A DNA stretch of 64,000 nt, from contig NZ_CP086253.1 of assembly GCF_003382565.3 (NCBI RefSeq), positions 3,472,001-3,536,000 on the forward strand, written 5' to 3'. How positions within the stretch are numbered: position 1 is the stretch's first letter; each line of letters starts with the position of its first letter. Made by a program: the position numbers and the translations under genes. The notes beneath the pieces are model-generated. The model made no database searches. It was not told the DNA's origin and was given only the letters and a program-made list of their open reading frames with translations. Shown one piece after another: positions 41,107-48,752 of the stretch. This DNA comes from Pectobacterium aquaticum. GTDB taxonomy: Bacteria; Pseudomonadota; Gammaproteobacteria; Enterobacterales; Enterobacteriaceae.

Positions 41107-42306
41107 ATGCAATCACGATTTTTTACACGACGCCGTACGACGATCGCGCTTGGCCTTATCGCCGCTGCCGTGCTGCTTCATCTGTTTTTCAACAAGCCAT
41201 CGCCTACGCCCAATGCGCTTACCACCGCCGCCGAGATTGCGGATCTCGAACAGACCGTGCTCGCTGACGGTAAAATTGAGGCACAGAAGCTGGTCAGCGT
41301 CGGTGCACAGGCCTCAGGGCAAATCAAAGCGCTGCACGTCGAACTCGGTGATAAGGTGAAAAAAGGGCAATTGATCGCCGAGATTGATGACCTCACCCAG
41401 CAGGACACGCTAAAAAACGGTGAAGCGGCGTTAAAAAATATTCAGGCGCAGCGAGCGGCCAAACTGGCGGAATTGCGTAATAACGAATTAAGCTGGCAGC
41501 GTCAGCAAATGTTGATGAAGCGTGGCGTTGGGGCACAAGCCGACTACGACAGCGCAAAAGCGACGCTGGATGCTACCCGAGCCAATATCGACGCGCTGGA
41601 CGCCCAAATCATTCAGGCACAGATTACCGTCAACACCGCCAAGGTTAATCTGGGATACACCCAAATTCGTTCACCGATGGATGGCAGCGTGGTGGCCATT
41701 CCGGTTGAAGCTGGGCAAACGGTCAACGCGATTCAGACGACGCCGACCATCGCCAAAGTCGCCAATCTGGACACCATGACCATCAAGGTGAAAATCTCAG
41801 AGGCCGACGTCGTCAAGGTGAAAACCGGCATGCCCGTGTGGTTCAGTATTCTGGGCGAACCGAATAACCGTTACGACGCCACGCTGAGCTCGATTGAGCC
41901 TGCGCCAGACTCCATCAACACGGACTCGACCACAACATCATCCAGTTCAAGCAGCAGTTCCAGTTCATCATCCAGTACCGCAATCTATTACAACGGCCTG
42001 TTCGATGTGAAAAACCCTGATGGCGTATTGCGCATTTCCATGACGGCACAGGTGTATATTCTGTTGTCTTCGGTGAAAAATGCCATTGTCGTTCCAGCGA
42101 CGGCGTTAACCTCGCGCGATGGCATGTGGTACGTGCAGGTCGTGAATGCGGACAAGAAGATCGAATCGCGTCTCGTCACGCTCGGCCTCAATGATAACGT
42201 CCGCACTCAGATCCGTTCGGGACTCAGCGTGGGGGAACAGGTGGTTGTCAGCCCATCGTCCGGTGATGTCGCGTCTACGCATCCCGGCCCGCCGATGGGG
42301 ATGTAA
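41107..42306 (+). CDS. macA: MacA, periplasmic adaptor of the MacAB-TolC pump
   Basis: Membrane fusion protein of 399 aa. It has an N-terminal TM anchor (IALGLIAAAVLLHLFF), lipoyl/barrel-sandwich halves (VSVGAQASGQIKALHVELGD and LGYTQIRSPMDGSVV), an alpha-hairpin (QRAAKLAELRNNELSWQRQ) and a beta-barrel domain. It stimulates the MacB ATPase and bridges to TolC. It is ~28 residues longer than E. coli MacA, mostly through a run of about 13 serines after TDSTTT (near residue 280) within the beta-barrel/membrane-proximal region. macB starts 4 bp after the stop. Confidence 0.93.
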   Translation: MQSRFFTRRRTTIALGLIAAAVLLHLFFNKPSPTPNALTTAAEIADLEQTVLADGKIEAQKLVSVGAQASGQIKALHVELGDKVKKGQLIAEIDDLTQQDTLKNGEAALKNIQAQRAAKLAELRNNELSWQRQQMLMKRGVGAQADYDSAKATLDATRANIDALDAQIIQAQITVNTAKVNLGYTQIRSPMDGSVVAIPVEAGQTVNAIQTTPTIAKVANLDTMTIKVKISEADVVKVKTGMPVWFSILGEPNNRYDATLSSIEPAPDSINTDSTTTSSSSSSSSSSSSSTAIYYNGLFDVKNPDGVLRISMTAQVYILLSSVKNAIVVPATALTSRDGMWYVQVVNADKKIESRLVTLGLNDNVRTQIRSGLSVGEQVVVSPSSGDVASTHPGPPMGM

Positions 42307-42309
42307 CAC

Positions 42310-44262
42310 ATGTCCACATCCTTACTTAAGTTAACCGGCATTACCCGCTGCTTTTCCAACGGCGAACAGGACGTCACCGTCCTCAAGGACATCAACCTGA
42401 CCATCAATCAGGGAGAGATGGTGGCGATCGTCGGGGCGTCCGGGTCGGGAAAATCGACACTGATGAATATTCTCGGCTGTCTGGATAAACCGTCCGCTGG
42501 TGATTATCAGGTGGCAGGACGCGCCGTTGGCGAACTGGATAACGACCAGCTCGCGGAACTGCGCCGCGAGCATTTTGGCTTTATTTTCCAGCGCTATCAC
42601 CTGCTCGGCGACCTCAGCGCGCTGGGGAATGTTGAAGTGCCGGCCATTTATGCAGGCAAACGTCGGCTCGAGCGCCGTCAGCGGGCGGCAGAGCTGCTTA
42701 CTCGGCTAGGACTGGAAAATCGTCTCCACTATCGGCCTAGCCAGCTTTCCGGCGGCCAACAGCAGCGCGTGAGTATCGCGCGGGCGCTGATGAACGGCGG
42801 CGGCATCATTCTGGCGGATGAACCAACCGGTGCGTTGGACACCCACAGCGGCAACGAAGTTCTGAGCATACTTCGCGATCTGCACAGACAAGGCAATACC
42901 GTCGTGATCGTGACCCACGATATGACGATTGCCGAACACGCTCAGCGCATCATCGAACTGCGTGATGGCGAAGTGATTGCCGACCGGCAAACGCGCCCTG
43001 AAGAAGCTGTCGTGCCGTCAACGGAAGCCGCCAGTTCTCCGGCGACGTCCGCCCTGAATCAATTCAAAGATCGCTTTATTGATGCGTTTAAAATGGCGCT
43101 ACTGGCGATGAACGCCCAGCGAATGCGTACCTTTCTGACCATGCTTGGCATCATCATCGGCATTGCGTCTGTCGTCTCGGTCGTCGCACTGGGAAAAGGC
43201 TCACAGGAGCAAGTGCTGGCCGACATCAACTCGATGGGCACCAGCACGCTGGAAATCTTCCCCGGCAAAGACTTCGGCGACATGGATGCCAGCGCCATAC
43301 AAACGCTGCGAGCCAGCGATATTCAGCCGCTAACGCAGCAGCCCTACGTGCATAGCGTTACGCCGTCTATCTCAACCAGCGTAACGATGCGCTACGGCAA
43401 CATTGCCGTTTCCGCCAGCATTTCCGGGGTTGGCGAGCAGTTCTTCACCGTACGTGGCTACACTCTACAACGCGGCGTACTTTTCCCTCGCAGCAGCGTC
43501 GATGAACTGAAGCAGGACGCAGTAATTGACAAAAACACGCGCGATAAGCTCTTTCCCCACGGCGAAGATCCGATTGGGCAAGTGATTCTGCTGGGCTCGC
43601 TGCCCGTAAGGATTATCGGCGTCGTCAGCAAGAATCAGGGCGGCTTCGGCAGCGATGAAAACCTGAACGTGTGGGTGCCGTACACCACGGTGATGAAGCG
43701 CATGGTCGGGCAGTCCTACCTGAAAAGCATCACCGTGCGGGTGAAAGACAATATTGATATGAACGTCGCCGAGAAAAGCATCACTGCACTGCTGACGCAG
43801 CGGCACGGTACGAAAGATTTCTTTATCATGAACACAGATAGCATTCGTCAGATGATCGAGAAAACCACCACCACGCTCACGCTGCTGGTGTCGATGATCG
43901 CACTGATTTCGCTGCTGGTCGGCGGTATTGGCGTGATGAACATCATGCTGGTCTCCGTCACCGAGCGAACCCGAGAGATCGGCGTTCGTATGGCGGTTGG
44001 CGCACGCACCAGCGATATCATGCAGCAGTTTCTTATCGAAGCGGTGCTGGTTTGCCTGTTCGGCGGCATCATCGGCGTGGCGCTGTCGCTGGCTATCGGC
44101 GTACTGTTTGCACAGTTCAGCAGCAATTTCGCGATGATGTATTCCAGCTCCTCGATTATTGCCGCGTTCCTGTGCTCCAGCCTGATCGGTATTATCTTCG
44201 GCTTTTTCCCCGCCCGCCGTGCCGCACGGATGGAACCGATTCACGCGCTGGAGCGGGAATAG
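42310..44262 (+). CDS. macB: MacB, ATPase/permease of the MacAB-TolC pump
   Basis: Type VII ABC transporter of 650 aa. The N-terminal ATPase has Walker A GASGSGKST, signature LSGGQQQR, Walker B ILADEPTGALD and the H-loop VTHD. A linker, TM1 (~280), a large periplasmic domain and three C-terminal TM helices (LLVSMIALISLLVGGIGVMNIML...) follow. In relatives it expels macrolides, lipopeptides, siderophores and peptide toxins from the periplasm through TolC. Co-transcribed with macA, with a divergent two-component system next door. Confidence 0.95.
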   Translation: MSTSLLKLTGITRCFSNGEQDVTVLKDINLTINQGEMVAIVGASGSGKSTLMNILGCLDKPSAGDYQVAGRAVGELDNDQLAELRREHFGFIFQRYHLLGDLSALGNVEVPAIYAGKRRLERRQRAAELLTRLGLENRLHYRPSQLSGGQQQRVSIARALMNGGGIILADEPTGALDTHSGNEVLSILRDLHRQGNTVVIVTHDMTIAEHAQRIIELRDGEVIADRQTRPEEAVVPSTEAASSPATSALNQFKDRFIDAFKMALLAMNAQRMRTFLTMLGIIIGIASVVSVVALGKGSQEQVLADINSMGTSTLEIFPGKDFGDMDASAIQTLRASDIQPLTQQPYVHSVTPSISTSVTMRYGNIAVSASISGVGEQFFTVRGYTLQRGVLFPRSSVDELKQDAVIDKNTRDKLFPHGEDPIGQVILLGSLPVRIIGVVSKNQGGFGSDENLNVWVPYTTVMKRMVGQSYLKSITVRVKDNIDMNVAEKSITALLTQRHGTKDFFIMNTDSIRQMIEKTTTTLTLLVSMIALISLLVGGIGVMNIMLVSVTERTREIGVRMAVGARTSDIMQQFLIEAVLVCLFGGIIGVALSLAIGVLFAQFSSNFAMMYSSSSIIAAFLCSSLIGIIFGFFPARRAARMEPIHALERE

Positions 44263-44264
44263 CC

Positions 44265-44297
44265 AACGCACATGCAACTCGAAGTATGACGAGTAAC
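44265..44297. repeat. half copy of MITE-like repeat (family 2) after macB
   Basis: AACGCACATGCAACTCGAAG followed by TATGACGAGTAACG matches the right half of the 40878-40941 element (ACGCACATGCAGCTTGAAG...). The other half is missing. Confidence 0.55.
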
Positions 44298-44298
44298 G

Positions 44299-45180
44299 TT
44301 AATCAAATACCCCGGTGGACAGATAGCGATCACCGCGATCGCAGGCGATTGCCACAATCACGCTGCCGGGGTTTTCTGCCGCAATCCGCAACGCACCGGC
44401 AACCGCACCACCGGAACTGACACCACAGAAGATGCCTTCCTGACGCGCCAGCTGTCGCAGCGTATTCTCGGCGTCCACCTGCGTCATATCCAGAATGCGA
44501 TCGACCAGATCGGCACGGAAAATCCCTGGCATATAGTCTGGCGTCCAGCGGCGAATACCGGGAATGTGGCTTCCTTCCGCAGGTTGTAATCCCACCGTAC
44601 AAATTGCCGAGTTCTGCTGTTTCAGATAACGGCTGACGCCGGAAATGGTGCCAGTCGTTCCCATGCTGGAAATAAAATGAGTCAGCTTACCCGCCGTCTG
44701 CTGCCAGATTTCCGGGCCAGTCGTCAGAAAGTGCGCCAGCGAATTGTCTGGGTTATTGAACTGATCGAGTGTTTTCCCGTCTCCCGCCAGCACCATCTGT
44801 TTCGCCCGATCCCGCGCCCCTTCCATCCCCAGCTTGCGATTCACCAACACCAGTTCCGCACCATACGCGCGCATCGCGGTCTGGCGTTCATCGCTCATGT
44901 TGTCCGGCATCAGCAGACGCAGCCGGTAGCCTTTTACCGCCGCAATCATCGCCAACGCAATGCCGGTGTTCCCGCTGGTCGCCTCAATGAGCCGATCACC
45001 GGGGACGATGTCACCGCGATTCTCCGCCTGCTGAATCATGGAGAGCGCAGCCCGATCTTTTACCGATCCGGCTGGGTTATTCCCTTCCAGCTTCAGCCAG
45101 ATTTCACTGTTCAACCCCTGTGTTATGCGCTGCAATTTCACCAGCGGGGTATTGCCAATACACTGCTCAAGCGTTGTCAC
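44299..45180 (-). CDS. cysM: cysteine synthase B
   Basis: O-acetylserine sulfhydrylase B of 293 aa, a PLP enzyme that can also use thiosulfate to form S-sulfocysteine. Schiff-base Lys41 lies in GSVKDRAA, the substrate loop is TSGNTGIALA, and the glycine loop is SSMGTTGTISG. Shorter than CysK, as expected. In E. coli it follows the cysPUWA transport operon; those genes are not next to it here. yfeX lies upstream on the same strand, 32 bp away. Confidence 0.95.
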   Translation of the reverse strand: MTTLEQCIGNTPLVKLQRITQGLNSEIWLKLEGNNPAGSVKDRAALSMIQQAENRGDIVPGDRLIEATSGNTGIALAMIAAVKGYRLRLLMPDNMSDERQTAMRAYGAELVLVNRKLGMEGARDRAKQMVLAGDGKTLDQFNNPDNSLAHFLTTGPEIWQQTAGKLTHFISSMGTTGTISGVSRYLKQQNSAICTVGLQPAEGSHIPGIRRWTPDYMPGIFRADLVDRILDMTQVDAENTLRQLARQEGIFCGVSSGGAVAGALRIAAENPGSVIVAIACDRGDRYLSTGVFD

Positions 45181-45212
45181 TTATTAAATCCTAAAAAAAC
45201 CCACGTCGGCGA

Positions 45213-46112
45213 TCACAGCGACAACAGCTGATCCAGAGAAGGCGCAAAGAAGTAGCTGCCGCTGACGGCACGCGTAAAGCGCAGCATGTCGTCACGTTTA
45301 CCGTCACGATCGCCGAACATGCTCAGCAACTGCTGCTCAATGTTATGCAAACGTGCGCAGTAAGCGACAAAGTAGAGTCCATTTTTCCCGCTCGCGGTGC
45401 CATAAGGCAGGCTCTGGCGCAGAATTTTCAGCCCCTTGCCGTCTTCCTTTAAATCTACGCGGCTAAGATGCGAGGTCACAGGGCGCTCATCGGAAGACAG
45501 TTCTTCGTTATCCTGCTTGGTACGCCCGATCATCTGTTCCTGCTGTTCCACGCTAAAACGCTGTAGCTGCTTCAGATTGTGTTCCCAACGCTGGGTAAAC
45601 ACGTAGCTGCCGCCCGCATCCGGCTGGCCCTCAGGGATAATCGCCACAGCGTGACGGGCATCGCCCTGCGGGTTTTCCGTGCCGTCGACAAAGCCGCTTA
45701 AATCGCGATCTTCCACCCAACGGAAACCGTGCGTCTCTTCTTCGATACGGATCGCGCTGCCAAACGCGGCCAGCGCCGCCTGTGCCAGCGTGAAATTAAC
45801 ATCATGACGGAGTGATTGGATGTGAATCAGTAGATCGCGCTGCGTGGCTGGAGCAAGCCCGTTACCCAGCGGTGTGAACGGTTTCAGCTCCGCTGCGCCG
45901 TGGTTGCAATCCAGATCGCGCCAAACGTCGTTGCCAAATGCCAGCACCGCGCCCAATCCCGCATCAGGATACTGCTGCTGTAACGCTTGCAACGTCTGAC
46001 AGAATTTTTTGCATCCCTGCCGGATAGCATCAAACTCTCCCTGAATCATCGCTTCCATAAAAATGGCAAAACGGCGGTGTTCCAATAAAATACCGCTTTG
46101 AATTGGTGTCAT
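45213..46112 (-). CDS. yfeX: Dyp-type haem peroxidase YfeX
   Basis: Cytoplasmic dye-decolourising-type peroxidase of 299 aa (family B/P type), proposed to act in haem or porphyrin handling. The distal motif GFVDGTENP (Asp) and the proximal haem-ligand His region (RPVTSHLSRVDL) are present, as is the C-terminal LLSMFGDRDGKRD block. It closely follows E. coli YfeX from end to end. cysM lies 32 bp downstream on the same strand, so the two may share a transcript. Confidence 0.93.
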   Translation of the reverse strand: MTPIQSGILLEHRRFAIFMEAMIQGEFDAIRQGCKKFCQTLQALQQQYPDAGLGAVLAFGNDVWRDLDCNHGAAELKPFTPLGNGLAPATQRDLLIHIQSLRHDVNFTLAQAALAAFGSAIRIEEETHGFRWVEDRDLSGFVDGTENPQGDARHAVAIIPEGQPDAGGSYVFTQRWEHNLKQLQRFSVEQQEQMIGRTKQDNEELSSDERPVTSHLSRVDLKEDGKGLKILRQSLPYGTASGKNGLYFVAYCARLHNIEQQLLSMFGDRDGKRDDMLRFTRAVSGSYFFAPSLDQLLSL

Positions 46113-46279
46113 TTCTGCTTCCTCAAGCGTCAGTTTTTTCTTTTGTTGTTATGGTTTACTACGGTAATTATGGCGAATATGGCTGCCGAAAAAGATATCA
46201 GGCGGCGCGGGTATCATACCGGAAGCCGCCTGACTTTAACCTTGCGTAAAAACAAATTAGCCCGTTACGAGACCCCCCT

Positions 46280-46891
46280 TTATAAAACGGATGAGTTTCG
46301 CGCCTGCGCGTGCCACACGATTTTGCTCACTTTCCAGGTTTTCAGGATATCATCGGGCGGCATCAAGCCTTCTGGGCCGCTCCACTCGCCGGAATAGACG
46401 TAGCTGATATGCGTACTCTGCGGCGCGGCACATTCCACGCTCTGCGCATCATCACCTTGCCCTAACTGGCAGGATTCAAACGCTTTACTGTAGGTAGTGC
46501 TAAAAACATCCCCTATTTTTACGCCACCTGCGCTGCCAATCGCCGGATCCATGACCTCAACTTTGCGCACGCTGCCCTTCGGCTGGCCGCTGACGATCAT
46601 TTTCACCTCTTTGCCATCCAGCGCCTGATAAAACGCGACCAGTTGACCGTTGGACGTTCCCATTCCGCTACGCAGTTGATAACTGCCATCCAGCGCGTTC
46701 TGTAGCGCCCCTTCGGACAGTGGCGTACCGGCATTGATGCCACCGACACCCGCATCGGTAACGTCCAACGAGCTGCCGAACCAGTTAAACGGCGACAGGC
46801 TGGACCAGGAGAAATTGGAAAGTGTGCTGCATCCGGTCAGAAACAGCGGTAAACCCAGCACCAGCGATAACCCCAGCGGGCGAAAATTCAT
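46280..46891 (-). CDS. yfeY: YfeY-like outer-membrane lipoprotein
   Basis: Lipoprotein of 203 aa. The signal peptide ends in a lipobox LTGC with Cys21; the residue after it is Ser, which favours outer-membrane sorting. The remainder matches the RpoE-regulated lipoprotein YfeY of E. coli (WFGSSLDVTDAGVGGI, MDPAIGSAGGVKIGD, WSGPEGLMPP). Function is unknown. Location after yfeX is conserved. A convincing sigmaE promoter could not be picked out by eye in the 187 bp upstream. Confidence 0.85.
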   Translation of the reverse strand: MNFRPLGLSLVLGLPLFLTGCSTLSNFSWSSLSPFNWFGSSLDVTDAGVGGINAGTPLSEGALQNALDGSYQLRSGMGTSNGQLVAFYQALDGKEVKMIVSGQPKGSVRKVEVMDPAIGSAGGVKIGDVFSTTYSKAFESCQLGQGDDAQSVECAAPQSTHISYVYSGEWSGPEGLMPPDDILKTWKVSKIVWHAQARNSSVL

Positions 46892-47041
46892 GGCATGTAC
46901 TCCTCAAGATTGAACGGCTTTCGTCATCAGCCCCCTTAGTAAGATGGGGGTTGGAGTCTGCGAGCGACGAAAAGTGCCGTAAAGACGGGATAATCCTGCG
47001 AAGGATTATAGGTGGCATGTGAAAAGAAACCTACCAGAACC

Positions 47042-47069
47042 GCAGACCTCCCGAGAACCGGAAGGCCTG
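47042..47069 (-). terminator. imperfect hairpin after fusD
   Basis: GCAGACCTCCCG and CGGAAGGCCTGC pair with two mismatches, 10 bp past the fusD stop. There is no T-run, so a role in termination is plausible but unproven. Confidence 0.45.
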
Positions 47070-47078
47070 CGAACAACA

Positions 47079-48752
47079 TCAACTGCGCTGTGAGGCAAAA
47101 TCCGTTAAGTCATAACGGTGCGTGAACAAATCGTCCAGCTCCGTCTGGTGCGTAATCGCCACCACGGTACACGCGGGCAACACCAGCTTGACCAGCGCCA
47201 AAAGCTGTCTGGCGGCGTCATGATCCAGATTGCTGGTCGCTTCATCCAGATAGAGCGTATCGGGTTTAGCAATCAGCGCGCGGGCAAAGGCGACACGCTG
47301 CCGCTCCCCGCCGGAGAACACCCGATCCCAGTTCAGTTGCTCATCCAGACGATCGCGCCACGCGCCCAGCCCAACGCTATCGAGCGTCTGACGCAGCATC
47401 TCACTGTCGGCCAGCGGCGGATGCGGATAGCAGAGGATCTCTGCCAGCGTACCCTGCCCCAAATAGCTTTGCTGCGGTAACAGCAAGCTGCGACCTTCCA
47501 GCGATTGCCAGCGGCCATCGTAATACGGCCACAGACCATTTAGCGTACGCAGCAGCGTGGATTTCCCCAGCCCGCTGCGGCCAGAAAACTTACTCCAGCT
47601 ACCCGCTTCACAGCGCAGATCCACCTTTTGCAGCAGCGGAGAGCCCTGCGGCGTGGTGAAAGAAAGCTGATCAATACGTAAATCCTGCCCTACCGGCGCA
47701 TCGACCTGTTCAGACTGATGACGTTTGATTTCGTCCTTGAACTGGCTGAGACGCGCCATACTGGCAGAAAGAATCACGAATTCTTTGTACTTATGGATAA
47801 ACCAGCTCAGCGCACCGTGCAACTGCGCAAACGCCCCGCGAATCTGCATCAGCCCGCCCAGCGTTACCGTTTTACTCAGGAAAGCAGGCAGAGCGGCAAA
47901 GACCGGCACAATCTGGCTTACACGCATATAGCCTGTGGTGAAGAAGCCCAGATTACGCTCGGCATTCATAAAACGCCCCCAGTTCGACACGATGGCGGAG
48001 AAATGCCGCTGAAGATGGCTTTTCTCCTGCGCTTCACCGCCGTACAGCGCGATTTGCTCGGCGTTATCATGCTTACGTAGCAGCGCCGCACGGAAATCGG
48101 CCTCTGCCTTTTGCTTCTCATAATTAATATTATGCAGACGCTTCCCGACCACATGCGTAATCAGGCTGCCGAGCAGCGTATACAGAATAGCGATCCACAC
48201 CAGATAACCTTCGATTACCCACTCTTTGCCAAACAGCGTAAAGCGCTGAACGCCCGATAATCCCCACAGAATGACGACGAAAGAGAACAAACGCGCGGTC
48301 ACGATCAAAAATTCGATGACCAGACTAACGGCTTTATCGACAAACAGGTTGATATCTTCGGCAATACGCTGGTCTGGGTTATCAATCTTGCCCGCAACCG
48401 ACATGCGATAAAATGCCCGCTTCGCCAGCCAGCTATCTACCAGCTCGGCGGTTAACGCGGTACGCCAGCGGATAATTAGCAGTTTGGTAAACCACTCCTG
48501 ATACACGATCGACCCGATATAGAGCAGGATGTAAACGCCGTATTCTTTCATCAGAGACAGCAACAAACTGCTGTCGAATGCGCCTAACGCATCATAAAAC
48601 GTCTTACTCCACTCGTTTAACAACACATTGAGATAGACGATCATCCCGCCCATCGAAATGGCTACAAGCAGTAGGAGCCATGCCTGCCAGCTGCGTTTAC
48701 CGCCCCAGAAGGGGCGGCAGAGATCGACAAATTGAGCGACAACCTTCCTCAC
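47079..48752 (-). CDS. fusD: FusD, YddA/SbmA-type ABC transporter (ferredoxin-uptake locus)
   Basis: Inner-membrane protein of 557 aa: an N-terminal membrane domain of the SbmA/BacA type (~1-340) fused to an ATPase domain with Walker A SGRSGLGKSTLL, signature FSGGERQR and Walker B DTLYLDEATS. This is the YddA-like class. In the Pectobacterium Fus locus it is thought to take up peptides or iron released from ferredoxin in the periplasm, though its direct substrate is not established. Its ATG overlaps the fusC stop by 4 nt, so the two are translationally coupled. Last gene of the operon. Confidence 0.87.
   Translation of the reverse strand: MRKVVAQFVDLCRPFWGGKRSWQAWLLLLVAISMGGMIVYLNVLLNEWSKTFYDALGAFDSSLLLSLMKEYGVYILLYIGSIVYQEWFTKLLIIRWRTALTAELVDSWLAKRAFYRMSVAGKIDNPDQRIAEDINLFVDKAVSLVIEFLIVTARLFSFVVILWGLSGVQRFTLFGKEWVIEGYLVWIAILYTLLGSLITHVVGKRLHNINYEKQKAEADFRAALLRKHDNAEQIALYGGEAQEKSHLQRHFSAIVSNWGRFMNAERNLGFFTTGYMRVSQIVPVFAALPAFLSKTVTLGGLMQIRGAFAQLHGALSWFIHKYKEFVILSASMARLSQFKDEIKRHQSEQVDAPVGQDLRIDQLSFTTPQGSPLLQKVDLRCEAGSWSKFSGRSGLGKSTLLRTLNGLWPYYDGRWQSLEGRSLLLPQQSYLGQGTLAEILCYPHPPLADSEMLRQTLDSVGLGAWRDRLDEQLNWDRVFSGGERQRVAFARALIAKPDTLYLDEATSNLDHDAARQLLALVKLVLPACTVVAITHQTELDDLFTHRYDLTDFASQRS

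Noticed and set aside
43465..44277. 270-codon minus-strand ORF
   Set aside because: Antisense to macB, which has all ABC motifs; His/Asn-rich composition is typical of a shadow frame.
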